Below are positions 1 through 8,771 of a DNA stretch of 64,000 bases, piece after piece; position 1 is the first letter of the stretch, and the number at the start of each line of letters is the position of its first letter. Under the pieces are notes generated by a model. It searched no databases. It saw nothing but the letters and a program-made list of their open reading frames with translations, and had not been told where the DNA came from. The position numbers and the translations under genes were made by a program. The stretch spans positions 682,001-746,000 of the forward strand of contig JAJFFV010000005.1 of NCBI GenBank assembly GCA_021776475.1, read 5' to 3'. Source of the stretch: Parvularculaceae bacterium (GTDB lineage Bacteria; Pseudomonadota; Alphaproteobacteria; Caulobacterales; Parvularculaceae).

Positions 1-678
1 TGTTGGATGAAAATCCGTACAAATATTCTCCGAAATATCGATGTTTACCGTCCCTGACACGTTAATCCCGTCACGTTTTATGTCGCGAAAAGTGTTGCCG
101 GCTACTAAGATATTTTCGGCATCCCGAACCACTAGACCAATAAACGCGTCGTGAAGGACATTGTTCCTGATTGAAATGCTGTCTGACAGTCTTGCAGTCA
201 TCCCCATACCGTCATTAGCCCAGTTGCCATCCGCACTCCAACCGATATCACTTCCTTCTATACTAATGTTTCGACTATTCATGATGTTGAAGGCAAAATG
301 AAACCCTGGCTGGTCGGTTTTACCCGCTTCAATAACGATATTGCGGAAATGAAGGTTGGATACTTTTTTGAGCGATATTTTTCTAAAAATGGCCTCACCA
401 TTGCCATCCACGGTGACCGGCGCATCCAAGAATATATCATTCAGCCTTAGATCCCCATAACGGCCGGCAGCCAAATTGATTGTATCTCCAGGATTTGACT
501 GACGGATACGTGTTTCGAGTCTAGGTTCCACTACCGATGTTGTCGTCTGGGGTTGCTGCCGCAAGGTTGGGTGAGGCCCAGATGGCGTCGTATCTGTCTG
601 ACGAGCGGTGATGATGAGCCCCAACAATACGACGAGAAGCGTTGCGGCGATGCCTAAAGAAAACAAACTTCGCGGCAT
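1..678 (-). CDS. Right-handed parallel beta-helix protein, partial (C-terminus off the left edge)
   Basis: The visible 226 residues begin with MPRSLFSLGIAATLLVVLLG, a signal peptide or membrane anchor at about residues 5-24. A Thr/Pro/Gln-rich linker follows, then from about residue 60 the short repeating strands of a pectate-lyase/NosD-type beta-helix, with recurring units such as NISIEGSDI, SISIRNNVLHD, NILVAGNTFRD and NIDISENICTD. Such proteins in exopolysaccharide loci are usually polysaccharide lyases, epimerases or other carbohydrate-binding surface proteins; the activity cannot be told from this part. The ATG (678-676) directly abuts the TGA of the upstream glycosyltransferase (TGAATG), so it is translated as part of the same operon. 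The gene is open at the window edge, not truncated by mutation. Confidence 0.8.
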   Translation of the reverse strand, partial: MPRSLFSLGIAATLLVVLLGLIITARQTDTTPSGPHPTLRQQPQTTTSVVEPRLETRIRQSNPGDTINLAAGRYGDLRLNDIFLDAPVTVDGNGEAIFRKISLKKVSNLHFRNIVIEAGKTDQPGFHFAFNIMNSRNISIEGSDIGWSADGNWANDGMGMTARLSDSISIRNNVLHDAFIGLVVRDAENILVAGNTFRDIKRDGINVSGTVNIDISENICTDFHPT

Positions 679-1647
679 TCAATTGAACTTTCTGTTCGCG
701 TTCGGCAGGCAGCCCCTGGCGATGGCCAACGCCTGCAGCCACTGCCCACGCAGAATGCGTCGCATCATCTGAACCGCCGAAAGTACGCAGATTAAGGGAA
801 ATAGCCATGGCTGCCATTTGAGAGTGAACAGCATTCGTGAACGGATCATATGATAATCAGCTAATGGGCTCCGCATTTTCTCCGCCAGATGGCTTCCGGC
901 AACAGCGCCGCGATGATGATAAACAATGGCCTCACTCGCCCAGCCTGGCCGATACTTCTTCGCGCCACTTCTGACCCAGTCTATTTCCTCATAGTAGAGG
1001 AAGTACTGCTCATCCATAAATCCGGCATAGTCCAGCCAGTCACAGCGAAATGCCAGCGCAGCGCCGACAGGGTAGGACAGGGTCCTTTCGACTTCCTGTT
1101 CACTGAACCCAGCCTCACGCGTCTTTCCCTCGCTCAGATTTTGACCGAGCAATGACCAGTTGGATAGCTTGGCACCGCTCAACGCCTGAATTTTGTGGGG
1201 ATGTGCGGCATCCAGCAACGTCGCACCGACCAGACCATAAGATTGATCCGAAGACAGTTTCGCGGCAAATGCCCGCAAGGCCGCTCTGTGAAGACAGGCA
1301 TCTGGGTTGAGCAGGACAAAAAGGTCTGTGTCCGTTTGTTTCAACCAACGGAGGCCAATATTGCAGCCGGCGGCAAACCCGTCGTTTCTGCCAGCGTCGA
1401 TGATAACAACATCTGCTTGTTTTGAAAGATCGTTTATCCCATCCCTTGTCACCACAACGGAGAGCTTCAATCTCTTGTGTGCGGCGGCGACAAGCTGGCT
1501 GAATGAGTGAGTTGTTGAGGCGTTGTCAATCAAGACCACACGCGTCTTACCGGGCATCTGTTCTGCTTCAAACACACTCGCTATTGCTTCGAGCGATAGC
1601 TCCAGAGTGTTGTAGTTCACGATGACGACGCCAGGCGTGTTTAGCAT
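679..1647 (-). CDS. GT2-family glycosyltransferase (WbbL/rhamnosyltransferase-like)
   Basis: A 322-residue inverting GT-A glycosyltransferase, probably adding a sugar to the lipid-linked exopolysaccharide repeat on the cytoplasmic face. The GT2 landmarks are the opening strand VVIVNYNT (7-14), LIDNAST (39-45), GFAAGCNIGL (90-99), NPDA at 114-117 where the metal-binding DxD normally lies (as in WbbL-like enzymes), and FLYYEEIDW (216-224), the acceptor/base motif of rhamnosyltransferase-like members. A hydrophobic stretch at about 279-296 suggests membrane association. It starts 1 nt after the epsI stop codon and its own stop abuts the next ATG, so it sits inside the exosortase operon. The donor sugar cannot be predicted. 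Confidence 0.88.
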   Translation of the reverse strand: MLNTPGVVIVNYNTLELSLEAIASVFEAEQMPGKTRVVLIDNASTTHSFSQLVAAAHKRLKLSVVVTRDGINDLSKQADVVIIDAGRNDGFAAGCNIGLRWLKQTDTDLFVLLNPDACLHRAALRAFAAKLSSDQSYGLVGATLLDAAHPHKIQALSGAKLSNWSLLGQNLSEGKTREAGFSEQEVERTLSYPVGAALAFRCDWLDYAGFMDEQYFLYYEEIDWVRSGAKKYRPGWASEAIVYHHRGAVAGSHLAEKMRSPLADYHMIRSRMLFTLKWQPWLFPLICVLSAVQMMRRILRGQWLQALAIARGCLPNANRKFN

Positions 1648-1648
1648 T

Positions 1649-2323
1649 TCAACCGCCCTTACCCGTCATGTATGCGTCACCCGCAAGCAGGCGCTGGGTA
1701 TCCCTTGGCACGCTTGACAGTAGATCGTTGATAAACCGATTGTGCTGAGCGAAGTTCAGCCGCGAACCGGTACCAGCTGTCGATACTCTAACCAGTGTAC
1801 TGTCCGCAGATTTTCCTAAGCCGGCCTGTATGTTGGCGAATTGTTGTCCCGCCTGCCCGTTGGCCAGTTTGTCACCCACACGAATCCAATAAGAAACGCT
1901 CTCGCGGCGTAGGCTGCTATCGGCAGCCATATGGGAAATCCGCAACCCGTTTGCGAGATTGGATTGATCATTGTTTCTGCTGACCGCATAGCCCTGCGCA
2001 CGATAGCAGACTTCCGGCTGATGCAGGCGCACGGCATCACCGCGCGCGCTGCCATAAGCGACAACCAATGTCAGGAATTGGCCGCTCTTGTGGACATATG
2101 TGCGATAAAGCACCGCCGTGCCAGGCTCTTCAATATCCTCTGACGGCCGCACGACGGATGTCAGTGGGCTGAGTGACCAGTCACCAATATTTTCTGGGAT
2201 CAGTGTAGACAATTCCGGCGCTTGCGGCGTACCCATATCAGTACTACGCAAAGCAGACACCGCCAGCAGGGCCGTAACGCTTGCGATCGCCATCATCACC
2301 ACTCGAATCACGGGTTGTGTCAT
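1649..2323 (-). CDS. epsI: Exosortase-associated protein EpsI
   Basis: A 224-residue EpsI/DUF3485 protein, the usual partner of exosortases in exopolysaccharide loci. Residues 7-26 form an N-terminal membrane anchor. The periplasmic part carries the family hallmark RLHQPEVCYRAQGY at 99-112 (the H-x-PE-x-C block). A longer reading frame exists upstream, but the ATG at 2323 overlaps the exosortase stop as ATGA and is followed at once by the hydrophobic anchor, so it is chosen as the start. In some families EpsI is fused to the exosortase; here the two are separate and translationally coupled. Its exact role in polymer export or sorting is not settled. Confidence 0.87.
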   Translation of the reverse strand: MTQPVIRVVMMAIASVTALLAVSALRSTDMGTPQAPELSTLIPENIGDWSLSPLTSVVRPSEDIEEPGTAVLYRTYVHKSGQFLTLVVAYGSARGDAVRLHQPEVCYRAQGYAVSRNNDQSNLANGLRISHMAADSSLRRESVSYWIRVGDKLANGQAGQQFANIQAGLGKSADSTLVRVSTAGTGSRLNFAQHNRFINDLLSSVPRDTQRLLAGDAYMTGKGG

Positions 2324-3240
2324 GCCGGCGCCCCTTGGGTTCGCACAGCGCGCGCGCCTCGTAGCCATTCGGTGAATCCATCGATGCAGAATATCAATAT
2401 CAACGCGACGGCAAACATGAAAAAGCCAGCCAATTCATGCAGGAATCCCTGGCCCGCATCGTAACCTCCATAATAGGTAATCAATACAAGAAGGATAACA
2501 CGGCATAAATTTGCACATATCGCAATTGGTATGATCATCAGAAGGACGCTGGCGTTACGCGCGATGCCGGGCTGGCGCGTGACGTAAAGATATATAGCGC
2601 CGATGGATGTCAGAGATAACAGAGAGTTCAATCCGGCGCAGGCATCAGCGATCAAAAGCCTGTAGGGGCCAACGGCTAGTGTCACGCCTGAGTGTGCGAC
2701 AGGTAAATCGAATACGGATAGTATGTCAGCGGTGACAGCTGATATCCACAGCTTCAATGGTGAAGTCAGTTGATCCAGAACCCATCCGGGCCAAACGATC
2801 AAATAAGCGAGCATGACGATCGGGAACCAGAGCCCTCGCAACAACGCACCGCCACCAAGGATCAGGACGATGCCGATAGCAGTCGGCAATTGCGAGGCAG
2901 TTGCCAAAAGTTCCACATCCTCAACACGACCGAAGAAATAGGCTACCAGGCCGCTGCTGAACACGGCGGCACCCACTATCTGGTCGGTCTTGGTTGGCGT
3001 CAATAATGCGCTGATCGAGGATCGTCGCCGCAGGCTGTTCATGCGTACCGCTATAGCGCCAACACAAAAACACAAAAGCAAAGGTGCGTGGGCATTCTCG
3101 TCCCGAAGCCAGGCGTTGGCGGCCAGTTCACGGTATAGTGGCAGAAAGAGTATCAGCCAGATAAGTCCCGTGCCGAAAGCAATCAGGTATCCTTTCGAGA
3201 CAAACTTCTGCCCATAGTGCCTGGCGTGTTTCATCAGCAC
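2320..3240 (-). CDS. xrtV: Exosortase (EpsH family, probably XrtV type)
   Basis: A 306-residue polytopic transpeptidase-like membrane protein. The three catalytic residues of exosortases are all present: Cys201 in ADACAGLNSLLSL, Arg247 in ANLCRVILLV and His268 in FLHELAGFF, each near the end of a membrane helix. Exosortases recognise C-terminal PEP-CTERM-like signals and process the substrate at the membrane; loci with EPS genes also implicate them in polymer assembly. The V type is inferred from the small XrtV accessory-like gene at 8772-9017, not from a diagnostic motif in this protein. It follows the epsG-like gene with no gap and overlaps epsI by 4 nt. No obvious PEP-CTERM substrate gene was noticed in the window. 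Confidence 0.88.
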   Translation of the reverse strand: MLMKHARHYGQKFVSKGYLIAFGTGLIWLILFLPLYRELAANAWLRDENAHAPLLLCFCVGAIAVRMNSLRRRSSISALLTPTKTDQIVGAAVFSSGLVAYFFGRVEDVELLATASQLPTAIGIVLILGGGALLRGLWFPIVMLAYLIVWPGWVLDQLTSPLKLWISAVTADILSVFDLPVAHSGVTLAVGPYRLLIADACAGLNSLLSLTSIGAIYLYVTRQPGIARNASVLLMIIPIAICANLCRVILLVLITYYGGYDAGQGFLHELAGFFMFAVALILIFCIDGFTEWLRGARAVRTQGAPA

Positions 3241-4152
3241 TCATCTTGTCATTACCGTACCAACCAACTGGGCACGGCATTCTGTCATCAAGGAAGTGAT
3301 TTTGCGGATATCCGGTGTGCGCGTTCTGTCACGGCGCGCAACCAAAAGAACTGACTTGGTCAGTGCCCACACGAGTTGAGCATCTGCAGTGTCAAGGCTG
3401 TCGCCGGTGTTGACGATCACAGAGTCGTAGTGATCCATCTGCTCCATAATAGTCGTGGCATATTTTTCACTGCACAACAACTCCTGCGGGTTAAACGACG
3501 GCCTACCCGCTGGTAAATATGTCAGATTGCGAATAAGGCCAGGCGCATAGGCATCTTTGACGTTACAGGTACCCCTGACAACATCTGTCAAACCCATCCG
3601 TGGTCGAAGACCCAGGAGTTGATTCATGTGTGACAAACGCAGGTTCGAGTCGACGAGAAGTACCTTCCGGCCCAACTGCGATACTGCGACGGCTAGGTTA
3701 GCTGCGACGAACGAGCAGGCCGTTTCTGCACCAACACCTGAAACACACAACAAGCGAAGGGCAGTTCCTTCGCTTTTTGTGACCAGACGCGTGCGGACGC
3801 GGCGAAACTGTTCTGCCTCTTCCGTATGGGGACTATGCAACGTGATGAGCGACGCGGGCACCTTTACTCTATGGCGATCATCGTGGAACAAACCCTGCTG
3901 GATGCTCAGCGCGGCGTTGATATCCTTCTTCGCGACCATACCGAGGGCGAGAGCCGCTACACCGAATTTTTTGCCGGTCCGGGCTGAGTAGGCCAAAATT
4001 TTCGGAACATCGTCAGGCGTTATACAGCCCATACGAATTAACGTGTCACCAAGCGTCTGGGAGCGCTCAGGCAAAATAGTTTTATCTGCTTGACTGCTGT
4101 CGTCAGATCCCGTTTGCGGCGTTTCCGTGGCTAGTGCTGCCTCAGAAGTCAT
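3241..4152 (-). CDS. epsG: EpsG/CpsD-like chain-length regulator ATPase with degenerate P-loop
   Basis: A 303-residue protein resembling EpsG/BY-kinases, the cytoplasmic partners of Wzz-type chain-length determinants. Residues 34-90 look like an MshEN/GspE N-terminal-like domain (LGDTLIRMGCITPDDV, then a second LGMV..KKDINAAL unit). The nucleotide-binding fold follows: EAEQFRRVRTRL at 113-123, a Walker A position reading SGVGAETACS (138-147), and Walker A' VLLVDSNLR (164-172). The P-loop lysine of GxGKST is absent; EpsG proteins often carry Arg there, but this one has neither. There is no C-terminal tyrosine cluster. It may be a scaffold or nucleotide sensor instead of an active kinase. Its ATG overlaps the stop of epsF (ATGA). 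Confidence 0.82.
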   Translation of the reverse strand: MTSEAALATETPQTGSDDSSQADKTILPERSQTLGDTLIRMGCITPDDVPKILAYSARTGKKFGVAALALGMVAKKDINAALSIQQGLFHDDRHRVKVPASLITLHSPHTEEAEQFRRVRTRLVTKSEGTALRLLCVSGVGAETACSFVAANLAVAVSQLGRKVLLVDSNLRLSHMNQLLGLRPRMGLTDVVRGTCNVKDAYAPGLIRNLTYLPAGRPSFNPQELLCSEKYATTIMEQMDHYDSVIVNTGDSLDTADAQLVWALTKSVLLVARRDRTRTPDIRKITSLMTECRAQLVGTVMTR

Positions 4153-5534
4153 GCGTAATACCTCCCCTTCACCATGCCGGGGACACGGATTTCCGCCAGC
4201 ACGTCCGCTTTCGATGCAAGTTGCAACCCTTCACGTGAACGAAGCCTTGCTTCGAGAAGCTCGACGACAACAGCCGCGCTCATTCCCATACAAAAGCCAA
4301 GCATTGCGCCAGCCAGAATGATCAGGATATCAATTGGCAGGAGCGGTTCTTGTGGCGGCACCGCTCGAGAGAGAAGCAAAACATCAATTGTGTCAAACCG
4401 CGACTGCAGACCTTCCTGCAGCGTTCGCGCCGCAAGCAAATCGTAGGCTTGGCGATTTGTATCGAGATTTTTTTCCAGCGTATCAAAGCGCTGCCGCGTT
4501 TGTTGAAGATCTACAACGCGGCTCTTTTGCCCGGCAACTTCCTGTGAAAGTTTTTTAACCCGGCGCCCGGTATACTCAGCGCGCCCCTTAACTGTGCTGT
4601 AAATGATGTTCTGCTGGTTTTCGAGCTCGCTCAACGATTCCAGATAGTCTGGGTGATTCTCGCCGTAACGCTGACCGAGGCGCTCCAGTTGCGATGCGAT
4701 CGCGGCAAGTCGGGCCTGGGCGGTGCGGCCCGGTGTGTCGTAGGCCGGCAGTGGTATGGTGCCAAGTTTGTCTTTTGGTGTCTGCCGGACCTGATCAAAA
4801 AGAGATTGTGCTTCCGCGTGATCGGCCCGCGCCTCTGCCATTCGAGAGGTCAGTGAGGCGAGTTCCACTTCGGCAGATTCTGCCTGTTCAACACCGATCG
4901 TGACGATGCCACTTTGTTGCTGAAAGGCGGTCAGCTCTTCACGAGATTCCTGAACCTGTTGCTCGAGCGTGTCTGTTTCCTCAGAAAAATTCTCTGCGTT
5001 ACGCGCCGCCCGGCGTTGACGCTGTTCCAACACTGTAATCATATATGCATCAGCAAACGCGTTGGAAAACCGCGCCGCATTTGATGGGCTGTCACCGCGA
5101 TAGGTAATCGTCAGAGTGCTCTCGGCAACATTGGAGCGAACAACGAGGTCTTCAATCAATTGATCGGCCGTCCACAATCTTGAATCGTTACCAGGAACAA
5201 GTTCACCGCCGGTGATTTCGCGCCAGTTGCTCTCATATTGCGCTATCGAGATATACCCCTCTAGAGTGAGTATATCGACAACCTTGAGGGCAACCGTCCG
5301 GCTGGTGACGATAGCAGCTTGTTGTCCAAGAAATTCGGAAACGCGCAGGCGCGGCTCGACCAGGCCAGTAAGAAGGTTTTCCTGTATCGAGTCTACTTGG
5401 ACTTTGGCTGACGCCTCATAGGTCTGCGGCACAACGCGCGCGACAAGCAGCGCGGCAATCGTCGCGACCATAATAGCCCAGAAGATAATGATCGCACGGG
5501 CGCGTAACACGCTAAACAGGGCTAATAGGCTCAT
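4149..5534 (-). CDS. epsF: Wzz/GumC-family polysaccharide chain-length determinant (EpsF-like)
   Basis: A 461-residue inner-membrane polysaccharide co-polymerase. It has a first membrane helix at about 13-33, a Wzz-type strand region just after it (TYEASAKVQVDSIQENL), a long periplasmic coiled coil rich in Glu, Gln and Arg (about 165-370), a proline-rich PPQEPLLP segment before the second membrane helix (about 404-428), and a short cytoplasmic tail. No kinase domain is fused; the ATPase partner is the next gene, overlapping by 4 nt. Its ATG overlaps the EpsD-like stop codon in the same way. The EpsD-EpsF-EpsG-exosortase-EpsI order matches known exosortase EPS clusters, except that the outer-membrane exporter EpsE is not between EpsD and EpsF. 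Confidence 0.9.
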   Translation of the reverse strand: MSLLALFSVLRARAIIIFWAIMVATIAALLVARVVPQTYEASAKVQVDSIQENLLTGLVEPRLRVSEFLGQQAAIVTSRTVALKVVDILTLEGYISIAQYESNWREITGGELVPGNDSRLWTADQLIEDLVVRSNVAESTLTITYRGDSPSNAARFSNAFADAYMITVLEQRQRRAARNAENFSEETDTLEQQVQESREELTAFQQQSGIVTIGVEQAESAEVELASLTSRMAEARADHAEAQSLFDQVRQTPKDKLGTIPLPAYDTPGRTAQARLAAIASQLERLGQRYGENHPDYLESLSELENQQNIIYSTVKGRAEYTGRRVKKLSQEVAGQKSRVVDLQQTRQRFDTLEKNLDTNRQAYDLLAARTLQEGLQSRFDTIDVLLLSRAVPPQEPLLPIDILIILAGAMLGFCMGMSAAVVVELLEARLRSREGLQLASKADVLAEIRVPGMVKGRYYA

Positions 5535-6427
5535 TTTGCCCCCTCAACCATCTCAACTGTCGGTTTAACGCTTTCCCGATAGATTGCGACAGCTGTATTT
5601 TTTCGCAATTGTTCAATTTTACGACGCACACGGTTTTGCGACTCTTGTTGCTTCAGGAGTGCACGTGCCAGGGGTATGCTGCTGGTGAGTGAAAGACCGG
5701 CACTTTCGATCTTTGTGATTTTCATAATAGAAGTACGGACATCGCCCTGCAGCACAATGTTGTCGGTCGTGCTGTATTCAGAAAGCTGAAGGCGAATGGC
5801 TTCAGGAAATCCCGCCGCCGGCCGAACCGCTTCCGACAGGGTGTAGGTTATGCCCTTTACCTCAAGTGCTGCTCTCAAAACTGAGAAATCCGGTTTTTCA
5901 TCAAAAAGCGGCGTCAGCACTTCAAGGTCAAGATCCTTACTGTCAATCTCGATCACACTGAACGTGTAGTTCTTGGCCTTGGAGAACAAAGTCGGATTGT
6001 CCAGAATATATTCTTCAACTTCAATCTGTGACGGCTCAGGTGGCTGTGCAATAATACCCAGATAGAGTTCTGTCAGCGCCTGTTCGCGCGCAGCTTCCAT
6101 CCGCCATAAGGCTTCCGGGCGTTTGTGAATTTTGGCCGCTTCTGCTTCTTTCACAATCAAGATACGGTCCCGCAAGCTTTCAAACGCGCGTCGTTCTGCG
6201 GACGCTTCCAACGGATCAAGCCCGAGTTTCTGCATCTCGATACGTACCTCACTGATGGTAACTTCACGCCCCCCGACATTCGCAACAACTTGTGTTTCGC
6301 CAGATGTAACCTTTTTATCTTTGGCCGTTGCGGCAGGAACGCAGAAAAAACCAAGCGCCAGCACAACAACGAGGCCACTTTTCACGGCGATCCTGTTCCG
6401 TCTTTGCGCACCACGCTTACTCATCAC
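5531..6427 (-). CDS. epsD: EpsD-family peptidyl-prolyl isomerase-like protein
   Basis: A 298-residue secreted SurA/EpsD-like protein. A basic N-terminus (KRGAQRRNR) is followed by a signal sequence at about 16-36 ending near PAATAK. The next part, VANVGGREVTISEVRIEM (about 47-64) and the helical segment to about 120, is the SurA_N-like chaperone fold found in EpsD. The C-terminal half (about 120-260) occupies the place of the parvulin domain but lacks clear parvulin motifs, so isomerase activity is doubtful. The role inferred from the family is periplasmic help in assembling the export machinery. It lies directly after the GT2 gene and overlaps epsF by 4 nt. Confidence 0.8.
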   Translation of the reverse strand: MMSKRGAQRRNRIAVKSGLVVVLALGFFCVPAATAKDKKVTSGETQVVANVGGREVTISEVRIEMQKLGLDPLEASAERRAFESLRDRILIVKEAEAAKIHKRPEALWRMEAAREQALTELYLGIIAQPPEPSQIEVEEYILDNPTLFSKAKNYTFSVIEIDSKDLDLEVLTPLFDEKPDFSVLRAALEVKGITYTLSEAVRPAAGFPEAIRLQLSEYSTTDNIVLQGDVRTSIMKITKIESAGLSLTSSIPLARALLKQQESQNRVRRKIEQLRKNTAVAIYRESVKPTVEMVEGAK

Positions 6428-7372
6428 TCATACCTCCTGCATCGCAGAATCGTTTTTCGCGCCGATCCCGCGATTGTGCTCACCGATGTCGTCTTCATCG
6501 TTCAGCACCATCTGCAACATTCTGACGCATCGCCAGGTCCGGATACGAAATAGAATCTTCAACGCTGCCAGTTTATCCCGCTTGTCTGCCAATGCAGGAC
6601 TGATCGCTACAAACACAATATGCGGCACAGCAGATAGTGCCGTACCTAAAGCCATCAAACACCAGATCATCATACCCGACAGACGCCGGTCATATCTGTT
6701 CTGGTGTCCCCTCCATCGCTCGGCAATCAGGCGCGACCATTTTTGTGTCAAGGCTGCCCAATCCCTTCGCGCGGGATGACTAACGATGCATTTACCATAA
6801 AAGGATAAACGAAACCCTAGCACCAGCGCTCTGTGACACCAGTCGACATCCTCCGATAAACCATTTGTAAAGCATCCAGTTTCACGAACCACATCACGGC
6901 GTGTAATGATGTTTGCTGTGACCGAGAAGTTCTTCTGCTCTACATATTGCCTTTGACGAAAACCGAACACTTTTTCGAACGCCTCGACGCTGGTAAGACT
7001 TTTTTCATCATCTGCCGTAACCTGGACTGCCCCGCCGACAATGTCTGTATCGTCGATCGCGAGAGCTTCGATGCCCACAGCCAACCAGTTTCTATCTGGC
7101 ATGCAATCGCTGTCAGTGAACGCGATCACCTCGCCTGTTGCTACCTGAAGGGCTGCATTTCGAGCGCAGGCGGCACCGCGCTCTTCCACCTGAAGGAACG
7201 TGACACCTGGGTATCGGTTGACAATCTCTTCAATACCACCCGGCGTGTTGTTATCCGCGACAATGACTTGTTGGGGCCCGATATAGGATTGCAAGAGGAG
7301 ACCATCGAGGCATTTTCGCAAAAGATCTTGCTGATCGTAATGAGGGATAATTACGCTGACCGAGAGCATCAT
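6428..7372 (-). CDS. GT2-family glycosyltransferase
   Basis: A 314-residue GT-A glycosyltransferase. It opens with VSVIIPHYDQ (5-14), has VADNNTPGG (38-46), the conserved RGAACARNAAL region (65-75), and the metal-binding DSD motif in FTDSDCMPD (85-93). Hydrophobic residues around 220-250 probably dock it to the membrane. Two ATG codons are adjacent (7372 and 7369); the first gives an ATGA overlap with the upstream GT4 gene and is used here. It most likely adds one sugar of the exopolysaccharide repeat; donor and linkage cannot be read from sequence. Confidence 0.88.
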   Translation of the reverse strand: MMLSVSVIIPHYDQQDLLRKCLDGLLLQSYIGPQQVIVADNNTPGGIEEIVNRYPGVTFLQVEERGAACARNAALQVATGEVIAFTDSDCMPDRNWLAVGIEALAIDDTDIVGGAVQVTADDEKSLTSVEAFEKVFGFRQRQYVEQKNFSVTANIITRRDVVRETGCFTNGLSEDVDWCHRALVLGFRLSFYGKCIVSHPARRDWAALTQKWSRLIAERWRGHQNRYDRRLSGMMIWCLMALGTALSAVPHIVFVAISPALADKRDKLAALKILFRIRTWRCVRMLQMVLNDEDDIGEHNRGIGAKNDSAMQEV

Positions 7373-8646
7373 ACACTTCTCAGGACTTTGTTACAGGCAT
7401 CAATATAGGCGGATTTTTGCTGCGCCCAGGAGAACGATGAAGCAAGTCGGGCATGACCAAGGTTGCCCATTGCTGTCGCCTGTTCCTCATCGTGTAAAAG
7501 TGTACAGATTTTCGCCGCCAGGCTCGCGGGGTCGTTATCGTCTGCGATAAGTGCTGCCTCGCCTGCAATCCGGCGACACTCAGCGAGATCAAACATTACG
7601 ATGGGCAGTTTGTAAGCCATATACTCCATAACTTTGTTCATCGCGAGTTGATCATTAAAGTCGTTCTTGGGATCGGATCCGATGCCAATATCTGCCGTAC
7701 AAAAAGCTTCGGCGAACGCATGGCCGGAAAGAAAACCGGGGAAACTGACGGCGTCGCTTATTCCCAGGCGCTCAGCGTCGTCGATCAGATTGCTACGCTC
7801 TGGTCCGTCACCGGCGATAAGCAAATGGGCATCGGTTTCTTTTAGATCACCCCGGAGGATTTGCATTGCCTGCAACAACAAATCGACACCATCCTGTGAG
7901 CCCATCATACCCACCCACAAGAGGAGTTTTGACGCACCCTTTTTGAGCGCCGGGTTTGCCGATACAAAGGGCATGCGCGCGAGATCCGGTGCCGAATAGA
8001 CGACGGATGTATCCTCTTTTTTCTTATTTCCGCGCCCTATCGCCACGTTCTGGAACGCCGCATTGGTGGAAATCACATGATCAGCAACATGAAAAGTTTT
8101 CCGCTCCGCCCATTGCGCGAAGGCAAGCAACGGCCCCGTTGGTTTGCCGGTTTTCTCTACCAACAATTCGGGCGTCAGGTCATGATGATCAAAGATGATT
8201 TTTGCCTTGCCGAATACTTTTGCAAGTAGCGCCGGCATGAACAAGAAATCGGGGGGGTTGCATATTTGCACAACATCAATGCTGCCAAAGCCAACTCGAA
8301 CCAGAGCCGCAATCTCCATCAACAGAGCCGTGCCATATTCGAGAGCATAACCAGCCAGGCCATTCGCCTCAAACGGCAGCGAATGGCGATATATCTCAAC
8401 TCCCTCTAGGTACTCATGGGACTTGGTGTACCTGCCTGCCTTTGGACAAATTACAGAAACACGCCATCCTGCCTGAACCAATGCTGTCGCCTCTTGCCAA
8501 ACCCGTCGGTCTGCTGGCACCGGCATGTTCTCTACAATGATCACCATGTGAGGTGGACGCTGAACATCTGTCAATGCGGGCGATGCGATTGTCTCGGTTG
8601 ATACCGCCGATCCTCGTTCAGGATGAATAGTGCGTGTTGTTTTCAT
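7369..8646 (-). CDS. GT4-family glycosyltransferase (WbuB-like)
   Basis: A 425-residue GT-B retaining glycosyltransferase and the first gene of the visible EPS operon. The N-terminal Rossmann domain starts at about residue 33 (MVIIVENMPVPADRRVWQEA), has VVQICNPPDFL near 125-135 and FDHHDLTPEL near 151. The C-terminal nucleotide-sugar domain has LLWVGMMG (about 235-242), LIAGDGPER, and the GT4 E-x7-E region around MNKVMEYMAYKLPIVMF. The first 30 residues are not part of the fold, and a start at the internal Met34 is possible, although the operon-distal ATG at 8646 is kept. The 125 bp upstream should hold the operon promoter, but no clear consensus was identified. Confidence 0.88.
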   Translation of the reverse strand: MKTTRTIHPERGSAVSTETIASPALTDVQRPPHMVIIVENMPVPADRRVWQEATALVQAGWRVSVICPKAGRYTKSHEYLEGVEIYRHSLPFEANGLAGYALEYGTALLMEIAALVRVGFGSIDVVQICNPPDFLFMPALLAKVFGKAKIIFDHHDLTPELLVEKTGKPTGPLLAFAQWAERKTFHVADHVISTNAAFQNVAIGRGNKKKEDTSVVYSAPDLARMPFVSANPALKKGASKLLLWVGMMGSQDGVDLLLQAMQILRGDLKETDAHLLIAGDGPERSNLIDDAERLGISDAVSFPGFLSGHAFAEAFCTADIGIGSDPKNDFNDQLAMNKVMEYMAYKLPIVMFDLAECRRIAGEAALIADDNDPASLAAKICTLLHDEEQATAMGNLGHARLASSFSWAQQKSAYIDACNKVLRSV

Positions 8647-8771
8647 TATTGAACACCCGAGACTATCAATCAGGTTTAAAGAATTATGGTTTCCAGATCA
8701 TGAATTCATGAGGAGGTCGGACAATATATTCTGTTTACATATTATTAATGAGCATTGCCAAAACGCAAATA

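Noticed and set aside
6132-6779. A 215-codon plus-strand frame across epsD and the GT2 gene
   Set aside because: Antisense to two recognisable genes with no ribosome binding site; treated as a shadow.
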